DNA of 64,000 nucleotides from an uncultured Clostridia bacterium. Lineage in GTDB: Bacteria; Bacillota; Clostridia; Christensenellales; CAG-138. A model generated the notes under the pieces. The model saw only the letters and a program-made list of their open reading frames with translations. It had not been told where the DNA came from and did no database searches. Numbering within the stretch: position 1 is the stretch's first letter; every line of letters begins with the position of its first letter. The stretch spans positions 10,890-74,889 of the forward strand of contig CAKTYT010000005.1 of assembly GCA_934633695.1 (NCBI GenBank), in the 5' to 3' direction. The position numbers and the translations under genes are program-made. Shown piece after piece: positions 41,743-51,557 of this stretch.

Positions 41743-41942
41743 AGCTTGGTTTACAAAGGGAAAACAGGTTATCTCTCCGCCGTCGGGCTCATTCCGCAAG
41801 AAAACAATACAAAACGAGAAAGAAGTCAAGGGGACAAGAGAATTTACCCTTATTGTTATGCTCAAACTAAGGGAAAACATGTCAATGAGCAAAACTAAAA
41901 GTAAAGTTCAAGGCGTGGGCTGCAAATTTATCACGTCAAATA

Positions 41943-44900
41943 TTAAATCAATACAGCATTCCCCGTTCCGAGCAGGTAGATCCACTTTTCCTTTACCCGT
42001 TTACCGGTCAGTTTTTCGAGTGCATTTTTGTAAGTTTCAATTTGCACAGAGTAGGCAGATGCCACTTCTTCGGGTGATTTACTTCCGACATGGGTTGTTT
42101 TGTAGTCAATAATGACCCACTCATCACCTTCAAGGAAGCAACAGTCGATAATACCCTGGATAAGTGAAAAATTTTCATCAGCAAGAGTGAATTCAAGCTC
42201 TCTCTCAATCTTGGACGAAAGGAGAAGTCTCTTGTAGAGGTCGGAGTTTAAATACTTCAGCAGGATATTGAGGTTGACCGCCGTGGCTTCCTCGTGAGAG
42301 AGGACACCGGTTTGCTCAAATTTAAGAATGTGATTGCGAACCGATTCAGGGGTATGCTCGCAGGTTGGCAGCAGCATGAGAATTCGGTGGGCGGCAGTGC
42401 CGATTTCGGCTCCGGTGAGCTTGTGGGATCCTTTCATGAAGGTCGGAACGGCAGGAATGTACTCGAAAGGTCGATCAAGCAGCTCTGTAACGCTTCGTTT
42501 GCCGGGCAGAAGAGTTTCTTTTTCGTACGGATAGACAAAATTGAGAGCATGCTTTACTTCATCATAGGGAAGCAGCTTCGCCTTGGCAGTCCATGCCCTG
42601 TACTTTTCGCTCGACATGGCGGTCTTATCTGTAGAGCTTAGACCGAATTTGCCAGCGTGATAATAATTTACAGTCAAATCGTCTCCTCCTATTGAAACGG
42701 AGAGACCCTTTTCCGCAGAATCAAGGTTCAAGCCGAGGGGAAAGAAGGCTCCGAGGATCCAGTGAAGATAGCAATTCGATTCAGCGATTTTATGCTCTGA
42801 AAGCTGTGAGGCACAGTCAGAAATGAGTTTCTGCATTCTTTTATCGGCTCCGATAAGATAGAGCCTCTCTCTTGCTCTCGTCATTGCGACATAGAGAATA
42901 CGCATTTCCTCCGCAACAAGTTTTTCGTCGGATTTCGCAATTATCGCACGTCTCAAAATCGGGCTTTTTTGCTCCGAGGTCAGATTCTTTGCTCTGAAGC
43001 CGATTCCGAGATCGCCATCGAGAACGGCAGGGTCACTGTGATTTCGCTTGTTGAAGCTGCCGCTTATGCCTGAGATGAAAACAACAGGAAACTCAAGTCC
43101 TTTGCTTTTGTGTATGCTCATTACCCGCACTGCATCAAATGCGGCAGCGGAGGCGGCTCCAATTGGAACATTGTCACGCATTCCGTCCATGAAACTGATA
43201 AAGGCGTGCAGACCGCGCCTGCCGCTTGATTCAAATGCATGTGCTTTTGTCAGCAGCATGTCAATGTTTGCTTGCCGTACATTACCTCCGGGGAGCGTGC
43301 CTACATAATCACGGTAGAATGTTTCATCGATGAGCTGACCGATAAATTCTTCAATGCCGGTGAGCAGGCTTTGCCTATGCCAGTCGAAAAGCCTTTTAAG
43401 AAAAGCATTGACTTTGTCCCTGAGGAGGGGATATTGACAGGAAGCATCGATGCTCATTGAAAGAAGTCTGTCGACGAAGTCTGTTCCATCATAACTGCTT
43501 TTGACTTCGACCAGCTCTTCGTTTGTAAATCCACCGATTGGCGAATGCAGCACGCTTACAAGAGGAATGTCCTGCCGTCTGTTGTCGATTATTCGAAGCA
43601 GATTTATAAAAACCTGAACTTCGATTGCTTCAAAATAACCGTCGCCGAGTTCTGCCGCACACGGAATCCCCATTGCACTCAAGGTGTTGACCCAGCTCAG
43701 TGCATGTTCACGCGTTTTTCGCATTAGGATGGCACAATCTGAATAACACAGCGGACGCATACGGTCAAGATTCTTATCGTACACTTCGCAGCTGCCGAGC
43801 AGCTCACGTATCCTTCTTCCGGCGATAACGGCTTCCGCTTCAGCCCTTGCGTATTCTTCAACGGCATCGGAAGAATCCTCGTCATCAGAGTTCCGCTGCT
43901 CTGCGGAGAGATCAACAAGGTCGAGCTCGACAAATCCTATCTCCGCTTCCCCGCCTGCACGGAGTGCCGCATTATCGGAATAATCGATTTCACCGACACT
44001 GCCGAGCATAATTTTTGAAAACAAAGCGTTTGTTGCATTGAGAATGGAGCTTGTACTCCTGAAATTGGCGTTTAAATCGATCCTTGTACCGAGGTTTCCG
44101 TCATAGCTGCGGTATTTTCCGAGAAAGTTTTCGGGCTCAGCCTGCCTGAACCGGTAAATGCTTTGCTTGACGTCGCCGACCATAAAAAGATTGTTTCCGC
44201 GTGAAACAGTTGAAATAATTGCCTCCTGCACCAGGTTCGTGTCCTGGTATTCATCGATGAAGATATAGCGGAAGGACTCTCTGTATTCCTCCGCAATTTC
44301 TTCATTTTCAAGCATGCGGAGTGTCAACTGCTCCATGTCATTGAAATCAATGAGCGATGATTCTACTTTTTTTCGTGAATATGTTTCCATAAAGGAGCGA
44401 ACGAGTTCAAATAGTTCGTTCATGTGGGGCTGTAAGCTTTGCATGACTTTTTTTTCTTCACTCAGCGGAAGCATAAAAAGTGCTTTGAGCTTCTCAATCT
44501 GTTTCTTAACTCTTTCTCGGTATTCCTTCAGCCCATCGGGGACTTTCTGCCCTTTTGAGGCACGCGGAAGAGTTTCGAGACTGAAGGTTGACAGTACGGA
44601 ATGAAACACGCCGTATTCGCTCTGCTTGGAAAGTGCAAACAGTTTTTCAACATCCGCAAATAAGCAGCTTCTGTATTTTTTGTCATCATTCAGGGAACTG
44701 ATTTCATCAATGAGCCTGTTGCCCTCCTCATAGAGGGATTTAAGAACCCTTTTTGCGGAAATAACGAGCAGCCTCGATGCCATTTCGGCAAAATCGTCAA
44801 CGGATTCGCCGTATGCACCAATTGCTTCTTTCAGCCACTCGAGAGGATTCGGTCTTGCAATTATAAAATTGCAAACATCAACAATGAGCTTTGCCAGAAA

Positions 44901-45422
44901 CTCATCTTTCCCTACTGCATCGGCAAGTGCAAAACCGGTTGTTCCGCTGCGTCCATTCGCCTGTGAATGCTTCTCCGCTCGTAAATAGGCGTCCTCAAGC
45001 ACTTCATCAAGTGCTTCTGCCCGGAGAAGTGCTGCCTCTGCCTCATCGGCAGTCCTGAAGGCAGGGTCAAGACCGGCAACGTGATAGTGCCTTCTCAGTA
45101 CATTTCCGCAAAAACTATGTATGGTCGAAATATTCGCATGGTCCACATCGGCGGCAGCATCGGTGAGCTTTAAGCGTACGGCACCATCGGCTTGCTGCTC
45201 TGCAAGCTCCGTAAGACGCTTTTCAATTCGCTGCTTCATTTCGGCGGCAGCAGGATTGGTGAAGGTGACGACGAGAAGCTCGTTTACGGGAGTTCCTTCC
45301 GCAATTAACCTTGCAATGCGTTCTGTCATCACGGCAGTCTTTCCGGCCCCTGCGGCAGCAGAAACAAGCAAGTTGCCCTTCTCAAAAATTGCACGTTCCT
45401 GTTCAATCGTCCACTTTGGCAT
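41943..45422 (-). CDS. addA: ATP-dependent helicase/nuclease subunit A (AddA)
   Basis: A 1159-residue UvrD-like helicase fused to a RecB-type nuclease, the AddA half of the AddAB complex that resects double-strand breaks up to Chi. Helicase motif I is SAAAGAGKTAVMTERIARLI near residue 17, motif Ia near 50 (VVTFTNPAAAEMKQRIEKRL), motif II FIDEYQDTN near 390, motif III GDVKQSIYRFR near 415, and motif VI VAMTRARERLYLIG near 850. The C-terminal nuclease has WVIIDYKTTHVG near 1110 with catalytic Asp and Lys. The length fits the family. Its partner addB, usually directly upstream, is absent. The gene is monocistronic, divergent from feoA, with AGAGGAG before the ATG. Confidence 0.93.
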   Translation of the reverse strand: MPKWTIEQERAIFEKGNLLVSAAAGAGKTAVMTERIARLIAEGTPVNELLVVTFTNPAAAEMKQRIEKRLTELAEQQADGAVRLKLTDAAADVDHANISTIHSFCGNVLRRHYHVAGLDPAFRTADEAEAALLRAEALDEVLEDAYLRAEKHSQANGRSGTTGFALADAVGKDEFLAKLIVDVCNFIIARPNPLEWLKEAIGAYGESVDDFAEMASRLLVISAKRVLKSLYEEGNRLIDEISSLNDDKKYRSCLFADVEKLFALSKQSEYGVFHSVLSTFSLETLPRASKGQKVPDGLKEYRERVKKQIEKLKALFMLPLSEEKKVMQSLQPHMNELFELVRSFMETYSRKKVESSLIDFNDMEQLTLRMLENEEIAEEYRESFRYIFIDEYQDTNLVQEAIISTVSRGNNLFMVGDVKQSIYRFRQAEPENFLGKYRSYDGNLGTRIDLNANFRSTSSILNATNALFSKIMLGSVGEIDYSDNAALRAGGEAEIGFVELDLVDLSAEQRNSDDEDSSDAVEEYARAEAEAVIAGRRIRELLGSCEVYDKNLDRMRPLCYSDCAILMRKTREHALSWVNTLSAMGIPCAAELGDGYFEAIEVQVFINLLRIIDNRRQDIPLVSVLHSPIGGFTNEELVEVKSSYDGTDFVDRLLSMSIDASCQYPLLRDKVNAFLKRLFDWHRQSLLTGIEEFIGQLIDETFYRDYVGTLPGGNVRQANIDMLLTKAHAFESSGRRGLHAFISFMDGMRDNVPIGAASAAAFDAVRVMSIHKSKGLEFPVVFISGISGSFNKRNHSDPAVLDGDLGIGFRAKNLTSEQKSPILRRAIIAKSDEKLVAEEMRILYVAMTRARERLYLIGADKRMQKLISDCASQLSEHKIAESNCYLHWILGAFFPLGLNLDSAEKGLSVSIGGDDLTVNYYHAGKFGLSSTDKTAMSSEKYRAWTAKAKLLPYDEVKHALNFVYPYEKETLLPGKRSVTELLDRPFEYIPAVPTFMKGSHKLTGAEIGTAAHRILMLLPTCEHTPESVRNHILKFEQTGVLSHEEATAVNLNILLKYLNSDLYKRLLLSSKIERELEFTLADENFSLIQGIIDCCFLEGDEWVIIDYKTTHVGSKSPEEVASAYSVQIETYKNALEKLTGKRVKEKWIYLLGTGNAVLI

Positions 45423-45561
45423 AACGAATGCTCCTCTCGAAATGATAAATAAATTTTATATCATGTTCATTACTCCGTCAAGCGTGAGTTTTCCGGAAGG
45501 GCGAACTGTTTTTTCGTTCCGAGCATAATTTGCAGTAAGAATGCTGTAAACGGAGCGAATT

Positions 45562-45840
45562 ATGAAAAATAAGAATGGTTTTGAAAATTTGAAGCGTTTG
45601 AGTGAAATGCCTGCCGGAGGGTCGGGAAAAGTGGAAAAAATTTTGCCGGAAAGCAAGATCCGTGCAAGATTGACGGAGCTTGGGTTTAATCACGGAGAAA
45701 GGGTGGAGTGTATAATGGTAAGCCCGCTGGGAGATCCGAGGGGGTATCTCGTTTGCAATGCGGTGGTTGCATTGCGTTGTGATGATGCAATGCATATCCT
45801 GTACATCGACGAGAAGGGAGATTGCGGAGATGAAGAATAA
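45562..45840 (+). CDS. feoA: FeoA family protein
   Basis: A 92-residue protein with an SH3-like FeoA fold. LKRLSEMPAGGSGKVEKILP, then RARLTELGFNHGERVECIMV and SPLGDPRGYLVCNAVVALR, match the family pattern (L-x-E-L-G-x-x-x-G-x-x-V, then GDP). FeoA assists the ferrous iron permease FeoB. Its last nine bases overlap the feoB start, so the two are translationally coupled. No Fur box is recognised upstream. The ribosome binding site is ACGGAG. Confidence 0.88.
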   Translation: MKNKNGFENLKRLSEMPAGGSGKVEKILPESKIRARLTELGFNHGERVECIMVSPLGDPRGYLVCNAVVALRCDDAMHILYIDEKGDCGDEE

Positions 45841-47818
45841 GAGAAAATTATTTATCGGACGGAGGCGGGAAAAAGGGGCGGTGTCTCTGGGTATGGCAGA
45901 AGGAGGAAAAGGCTGTGCGGCTCTCGCCGGCAATCCGAATGTCGGCAAAAGCACGGTCTTTAATGCACTGACGGGTATGCGTCAGCATACGGGAAATTGG
46001 TCGGGAAAGACAGTCAGCCTTGCGTACGGAGAAGTTGATTCTGCGAAGTTTTCGGATGACGAGGAGTTTTCCTTTACCCTGGTGGATTTGCCGGGCTGCT
46101 TTTCTCTCAATCCCGTTTCGGAAGAAGAGGCGGTGTCAAGGAGCTTCCTGGTCAGCGAAGAACCTGCATGCGTCATTGTTGTTGTCGATGCGACTTGCTT
46201 GAGGCGAAGTCTTGCTCTAGTGCCGGAAGTGCTTGAAATCAATGACCGGGTCGTGGTTGCATTGAATCTGATTGATGAAGCCGAGAAATACGGCATGGAA
46301 ATTGATTTCGAATTGTTGTCAAGCAGGCTGTCACTGCCCGTTGTTCCCTGTGCAGCGAAAAACGGGATGGGAATGGCTGCACTTCTCTCAGAAGTAAAAA
46401 AGCAGTTTGAGCGTAACGAATCGGTCGAAGAAAGTGAAACTGTTCGATTCATACGCAATGCCTGCCGAGAAGCGGAAAATGGTGATGAGCGTTTCATCGG
46501 GGAAAGAAGAGCAGAATTTTTCGGCAAGTTCTGCAAAGATATTCTTGACGGGGTGATAAAAGAGCAGTGCGAAAAGAAAAAACAGGGTTTGTCCGGAGCC
46601 TCTGCTTCAGGGGGGCGTTATGATAAGCTTTTGACAGGAAAATACACTGCTTTTCCGATAATGTTCATACTGCTGATGGGGATATTCTTCATTACCCTTG
46701 AAGGAGCGAATTACCCTTCCGATTTGCTCGCAAGTGGTTTTGATAAGGTCGAAATTTTGCTTAAAAAGCTGTTTGAGCGTATCGGCGTGAATGCATTTGT
46801 CACTGATCTTGCACTTTCGGGCGTTTTTAGGACGCTCGGAAGGGTTGTATCCGTCATGCTCCCGCCGATGGCAATTTTTTTCCCGCTCTTTACTATTGCT
46901 GAGGATCTTGGTTATCTTCCGAGGGTTGCGTTCAATCTTGACAGGTGCTTTAAAGCCTGCAATGCTTGCGGCAAACAGGCTTTGACGATGTGTATGGGCT
47001 TTGGCTGCAATGCCGTGGGAGTCATGGGATGCAGGATAATTTCAAGCCCGTGCGAAAGATTAATTGCAATCTTGACAAATTGCTTTGTACCATGCAATGG
47101 AAGATTCCCAATGCTCATTGCGGTGATTGCGATGTTCATTGCAGGAACAGGCGTGCTTTCAGGTGTTTTTGCTTCGGGTGTATTGGCACTTACAATCGTT
47201 TTTTCCGTTATAATGACTTTGGCAGCTTCAAAATTGCTTGCCTCAACCGTGTTGAAAAATGAGAAATCTTCATTTACTCTTGAGCTTCCGCCATACCGAA
47301 TGCCGAAAGTCGGGCAGGTAATTGTCAGGAGTGTATTTGACAGAACTCTTCGAGTGCTGTCAAGAGCGGTAATGGTTGCAGCCCCCGCCGGGCTTGTCAT
47401 TTTTTTGCTCGCAAATATTTCTGCGGGCGGTGCAAGCCTTCTGACGCATATCTGTTCTTTCATCGACCCTGCCGCAAGGCTGGTGGGGCTTGACGGCGTA
47501 ATAATTATGTCTTTTATACTGGCTTTCCCCGCAAATGAGTTAGTGCTCCCGATTATGCTGATCGCATATACCTCTTCGGGAGGCATTGGTTCCGCCGTAT
47601 CGCTTGACGCAATGCGTCAGATTTTGATCAATAATGGCTGGACGGTGAAGACAGCAGTGTGCTTTATCATTTTCGCCCTCATGCACTGGCCTTGCAGCAC
47701 AACCTTTCTCACTATCAAACGGGAAACCGGCAGCGGAAAATGGGCTCTGTTCTCCATGCTTCTTCCGACGATTTTTGGCATTGTGCTGTGCATGGCGGTG
47801 AATCTGCTGTTTGCATAG
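45830..47818 (+). CDS. feoB: ferrous iron transporter FeoB
   Basis: A 662-residue G-protein-coupled permease. The cytosolic GTPase part has G1 LAGNPNVGKSTVFNALTG near residue 27, the T of TGNWSGKT as G2, G3 VDLPGCFSL near 85 and G4 NLID near 145. A linker with the GDI-like region is followed by about eight membrane helices containing NACGKQALTMCMGFGCNAVG and VPCNGRFPMLIA, the two gate motifs with conserved cysteines. The open frame runs 24 codons upstream within feoA, but the ATG at 45830 gives the usual N-terminus. It transports Fe2+. A terminator follows. Confidence 0.92.
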   Translation: MKNKRKLFIGRRREKGAVSLGMAEGGKGCAALAGNPNVGKSTVFNALTGMRQHTGNWSGKTVSLAYGEVDSAKFSDDEEFSFTLVDLPGCFSLNPVSEEEAVSRSFLVSEEPACVIVVVDATCLRRSLALVPEVLEINDRVVVALNLIDEAEKYGMEIDFELLSSRLSLPVVPCAAKNGMGMAALLSEVKKQFERNESVEESETVRFIRNACREAENGDERFIGERRAEFFGKFCKDILDGVIKEQCEKKKQGLSGASASGGRYDKLLTGKYTAFPIMFILLMGIFFITLEGANYPSDLLASGFDKVEILLKKLFERIGVNAFVTDLALSGVFRTLGRVVSVMLPPMAIFFPLFTIAEDLGYLPRVAFNLDRCFKACNACGKQALTMCMGFGCNAVGVMGCRIISSPCERLIAILTNCFVPCNGRFPMLIAVIAMFIAGTGVLSGVFASGVLALTIVFSVIMTLAASKLLASTVLKNEKSSFTLELPPYRMPKVGQVIVRSVFDRTLRVLSRAVMVAAPAGLVIFLLANISAGGASLLTHICSFIDPAARLVGLDGVIIMSFILAFPANELVLPIMLIAYTSSGGIGSAVSLDAMRQILINNGWTVKTAVCFIIFALMHWPCSTTFLTIKRETGSGKWALFSMLLPTIFGIVLCMAVNLLFA

Positions 47819-47848
47819 CTGTGCAAAGTAAATACAAACATATATGAT

Positions 47849-47876
47849 CCTGTCGACTGAGTTCGACAGGGTTTTA
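47849..47876 (+). terminator. terminator of feoAB
   Basis: CCTGTCGA (47849-47856) pairs perfectly with TCGACAGG (47863-47870) around a 6-nt loop, followed by GTTTTAT. Confidence 0.8.
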
Positions 47877-47905
47877 TCTTTCGAAAACTCTAGCCGGCAC
47901 GGCAG

Positions 47906-47934
47906 TTGACAGCATTCGATATTTCTGTTATTAT
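47906..47934 (+). promoter_or_regulatory. sigma-A promoter of the ABC exporter pair
   Basis: A perfect TTGACA (47906-47911), a 17-bp spacer and TATTAT (47929-47934), 47 bp before the first ATG. Confidence 0.8.
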
Positions 47935-47981
47935 TTGGACAAAAGCTGAGAAACGGGGAAAACTGGAAACGGATCAGATCT

Positions 47982-49697
47982 ATGAAAATGCTGTTGGATT
48001 ACATTAAACCGCATAAATGGCCTATGCTGTTGGGGCTGATGCTGAAATTTTTTGCGGCAATGCTCGATTTGATGATACCATATTTGCTTGAAACCATACT
48101 CGATAAGGCTGCTCCGACCGGTGAAATTCGCCGGGTTGTTTTTTGGGGCGGAGTTATGGTCGTTTGTGCAATCGCTTCAATAACCATAAACGTGACTGCG
48201 AACAGGATGGCGACTTTTAATTCGGGAAAGGTCACGAGACGGCTCCGCCACGACCTGTTCTCAAGAGTATCGTATCTTTCCGCAAAACAGACGGATGAGT
48301 TCACTGTGCCCTCTCTTATTTCAAGATTGACAACGGACAGCTATAACGTAAATGATATGCTGGTGCGTGTACAGAGAATAGGGGTAAGAAGTCCTTTCCT
48401 GCTGATTGGCGGGATTGTCATGACCATGACGCTTGATCCCGTATTGACTCTTGTACTTACGGCCATGCTGCCTATAATCGCAATAGTCGTTTTTTTTGTG
48501 ACGAAATACAGCGTGCCCGTGTATACGGAATGCCAAAGGATACTTGACAGACTCGTTCGCATTGTTCAGGAGAATGCAACGGGTATAAGGGTCATAAAAG
48601 CCCTCTCAAAGTCGGAACACGAAAGAAAAAAGTTTGGCGAGGTCAATTCACATCTTGCAGATGAGGATAAAAAAGTCGGTGCGATAATGGCAATAACAAA
48701 CCCGGTCGCAACGGTCGTACTCAATCTCGGATTGACACTCGTCGTTATTGTCGGGGCAAGACGTGTCAATTCCGGTTTGACGGAGCCCGGCACTATAATC
48801 GCTTTTTTGAGTTATTTTACGATTATTCTCAATGCCATGCTCGGCATAACAAGGGTCTTTGTTGTATGCTCAAAGGGTGTTGCAAGTGCAAAGCGAATTG
48901 AGGTTGTCCTCAATACTACGGAAGATATGCCCGTTATTTCGTCCGATATAACGGAAGACGTGACCGCTCCAATGATTGAGATGGAACATGTCTCATTCTC
49001 GTACAATAAGGTTGAAGATAATGTAACGGATATTGATTTTAAACTCATGCGTGGTCAGACACTCGGCATTATCGGGGCAACCGGAAGCGGGAAGACAACC
49101 ATTATTAATTTGCTCATACGTTTCTATGACCCGGACAGAGGAGTGATTCGCATAAACGGAAGGGAAATAAGGTCGATGGAGCGGAGCGAGCTTTGTTCGA
49201 AATTTGGCATTGCCTTCCAAAACGATTTTATCATGGCAAACAGCATTGCCGCAAACATCGATTTCGGAAGAAATCTCACAAGAGAGCAGATCAACCGAGC
49301 TATTGTGCTTGCCCAGGCGGAAAACGTGGTCAGCGGTCTCAAAGAGGGGATTGACTACGATTTAACTGCAAGGGGTACCAATATAAGCGGAGGGCAAAAG
49401 CAGAGGGTCATCATCGCAAGAGCAGTTGCAAGTCAACCGGAAATACTTGTGCTTGACGATTCTTCAAGTGCATTGGACTATAAGACCGATGCAAAGCTCC
49501 GACGGGCACTCCACGACGGACTTCCCGGCACGACTACGATCATTGTAGCTCAGAGGATAAGTTCGATAATGAATGCTGACCTCATACTCGTGCTTGACGA
49601 GGGCAGGATAATCGGAAGGGGAAAGCATAAGGACTTGATAGAAACCTGTGATGAGTATAAGCTTATTGCAGAGACCCAGATGGGGGGTGCAGTGTAA
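47982..49697 (+). CDS. ABC exporter half-transporter A (permease plus ATPase, degenerate site)
   Basis: A 571-residue type IV ABC exporter half. Six membrane helices cover about residues 15-305. The ATPase domain has Walker A IIGATGSGKTTIINLL near 365, the signature SGGQKQRVIIARAVA near 465 and Walker B ILVLDDSSSALD near 490. The residue after the Walker B aspartate is Asp instead of the catalytic Glu, which marks the degenerate-site subunit of heterodimeric exporters such as TM287/288 or BmrCD. The next gene starts directly after its stop and supplies the consensus site. The pair probably exports a drug, lipid or peptide. Confidence 0.9.
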   Translation: MKMLLDYIKPHKWPMLLGLMLKFFAAMLDLMIPYLLETILDKAAPTGEIRRVVFWGGVMVVCAIASITINVTANRMATFNSGKVTRRLRHDLFSRVSYLSAKQTDEFTVPSLISRLTTDSYNVNDMLVRVQRIGVRSPFLLIGGIVMTMTLDPVLTLVLTAMLPIIAIVVFFVTKYSVPVYTECQRILDRLVRIVQENATGIRVIKALSKSEHERKKFGEVNSHLADEDKKVGAIMAITNPVATVVLNLGLTLVVIVGARRVNSGLTEPGTIIAFLSYFTIILNAMLGITRVFVVCSKGVASAKRIEVVLNTTEDMPVISSDITEDVTAPMIEMEHVSFSYNKVEDNVTDIDFKLMRGQTLGIIGATGSGKTTIINLLIRFYDPDRGVIRINGREIRSMERSELCSKFGIAFQNDFIMANSIAANIDFGRNLTREQINRAIVLAQAENVVSGLKEGIDYDLTARGTNISGGQKQRVIIARAVASQPEILVLDDSSSALDYKTDAKLRRALHDGLPGTTTIIVAQRISSIMNADLILVLDEGRIIGRGKHKDLIETCDEYKLIAETQMGGAV

Positions 49698-51509
49698 ATG
49701 CCGAAATTAACGAGCATGGGACCAATCTCTCCTTCCGAGGCGAAACGCACCGATATGGGCAAAAAAGCCGATAAGGGTTATATTTTCAAGAGACTTTTCA
49801 AGTATCTCGGCCGGCATAAGCTTCTCATTGCCGTGTGCATAGTGCTCGTCATTGTCGGCAATGTCATTGCTCTCCTGGGACCGAGCCTGTCCGGAAAGGC
49901 GATAGATGCGATCGGGAGAAAAGCAGGTGAGGCCGATTTCGGGCTGGTAGGCAAATACACATCGTTGATGATAGTTTTTTATATTGTCAGCGGTGTAATG
50001 AACTATGTTCTCTCGATATTGTTGATTAAACTGTCACGCAATGTTGTCTTCCAGATGCGGCGTGATGTTTTCAACAAGCTCACAACACTTCCGGTCGGCT
50101 TTTTCGACAGGCGGCAGACGGGAGATATCATAAGCGTAATATCCTACGACATCGACACAGTAAATGCATCACTTTCAAATGATTTGATCCAAATTGTGCG
50201 AAGTGCGATAACCGTTGTGGGCTCATTCATCATGATGCTGAGAATTAAACCGGTTTTGGTATTGATTTTTGCGGTGACGGTGCCGGCATCGATCGTTTCT
50301 TCAAGGTATATAACCAAATTCGTGCGTCCCCTGTTCCGCAAACGCAGCAGAAAGCTGGGCGAGCTCAACGGTTACGCTGAGGAAATGATTGATGGGCAGA
50401 AAGTCACGAGGGCATACAATCGCGAAGCGAAGGTAATTGAGGGGTTCGACGCTAAAAACGATGAGGCGGTCGAAGCGTATACAAGGGCTGAATACTACGG
50501 AACTCTCATGGGTCCGTCTGTCAACTTTATCAACAACATATCGCTGACCCTTGTAAGTGTTTTCGGTGCAATAATGTACATACGCGGCGGAATAGGTCTT
50601 GGAGATATTTCCTCTTTTGTGCTTTATTCAAGAAAGTTTTCAGGTCCAATTAACGAAATTGCAAATATCTTCAGCGAACTTCAGTCGGCATTTGCTGCAG
50701 CGGAGAGGGTTTTCAGGCTTATTGATGAAGAATCCGAGCCGCAGGATGCAAAGGATGCACAGTTGCTTGAGGATGTTAGAGGCGACGTTGATATTAAAGA
50801 CGTGACATTTGGCTATGTGCCTGAAAGAACGATTATCAGAAACTTTAATTTGAATGCAGAAAGTGGAAGTTTGATTGCGATAGTAGGCCCCACCGGTGCG
50901 GGAAAAACCACGATAATTAACCTGCTTATGCGGTTTTATGACGTGAATTCCGGTGAGATTGATGTGGATGGAAGAAGCATTTATTCCCTGACAAGGGATA
51001 GCTTAAGGCGTGCATACACCATGGTGCTGCAGGAAACGTGGTTGTTCCACGGCACGATATTTGAGAATATAGCCTATGCAAAAGAAGATGCGACAATGGA
51101 GGAGGTCGTTGCCGCCGCAAAGGCCGCAAGGATACACAACTACATTATGAGACTTCCCGATGGCTACAATACCGTTTTGAGTGATAACGGAACGAGCATA
51201 TCGAAGGGTCAGAAACAGCTGATGACGATCGCAAGGGCAATGCTGATAAATTCGCATATGCTCATCCTTGATGAAGCAACGAGCAATGTTGATACGAGAA
51301 CAGAAATGGCGATTCAATCTGCGATGCGAGACTTGATGAAGGACAAGACCTGTTTTGTTATTGCACACAGGCTCTCGACAATAAAGAATGCCGATATGAT
51401 ACTCGTTGTCAACAACGGTGAGATTGTCGAAAAGGGCAGGCACGAGGAATTGCTTAGACTGAATGGCTTTTATTCCGAACTTTATTATTCACAATTTGAA
51501 GTGTATTAG
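49698..51509 (+). CDS. ABC exporter half-transporter B (permease plus ATPase, consensus site)
   Basis: A 603-residue partner of the preceding gene. Six helices lie at about residues 35-330, after a charged leader (SEAKRTDMGKKADKG). The ATPase has Walker A IVGPTGAGKTTIINLLMRFY near 400, the signature-type SKGQKQLMTIARAM near 505 (SKGQ in place of SGGQ) and Walker B MLILDEATSNVDTRTE near 530 with the catalytic Glu. A complete catalytic Glu here and a substitution in the partner fit a heterodimer with one active ATP site. The ATG follows the upstream TAA with no gap; GGGGGG is the ribosome binding site. Confidence 0.9.
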   Translation: MPKLTSMGPISPSEAKRTDMGKKADKGYIFKRLFKYLGRHKLLIAVCIVLVIVGNVIALLGPSLSGKAIDAIGRKAGEADFGLVGKYTSLMIVFYIVSGVMNYVLSILLIKLSRNVVFQMRRDVFNKLTTLPVGFFDRRQTGDIISVISYDIDTVNASLSNDLIQIVRSAITVVGSFIMMLRIKPVLVLIFAVTVPASIVSSRYITKFVRPLFRKRSRKLGELNGYAEEMIDGQKVTRAYNREAKVIEGFDAKNDEAVEAYTRAEYYGTLMGPSVNFINNISLTLVSVFGAIMYIRGGIGLGDISSFVLYSRKFSGPINEIANIFSELQSAFAAAERVFRLIDEESEPQDAKDAQLLEDVRGDVDIKDVTFGYVPERTIIRNFNLNAESGSLIAIVGPTGAGKTTIINLLMRFYDVNSGEIDVDGRSIYSLTRDSLRRAYTMVLQETWLFHGTIFENIAYAKEDATMEEVVAAAKAARIHNYIMRLPDGYNTVLSDNGTSISKGQKQLMTIARAMLINSHMLILDEATSNVDTRTEMAIQSAMRDLMKDKTCFVIAHRLSTIKNADMILVVNNGEIVEKGRHEELLRLNGFYSELYYSQFEVY

Positions 51510-51515
51510 AAAATC

Positions 51516-51553
51516 CTCCCGTATCTACGCAAAACAGATACGGGAGTTTGTTT
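51516..51553. terminator. terminator between the ABC exporter and DUF1836 genes
   Basis: CTCCCGTATCT (51516-51526) pairs perfectly with AGATACGGGAG (51536-51546) around 9 nt, followed by TTTGTTT. It lies between convergent genes and may serve both. Confidence 0.85.
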
Positions 51554-51557
51554 AACA

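Noticed and set aside
44190..44210. parS-like sequence inside addA
   Set aside because: TGTTTCCGCGTGAAACA has an extra base in the centre compared with the 16-bp parS palindrome and lies far from parAB, so ParB binding is doubtful.
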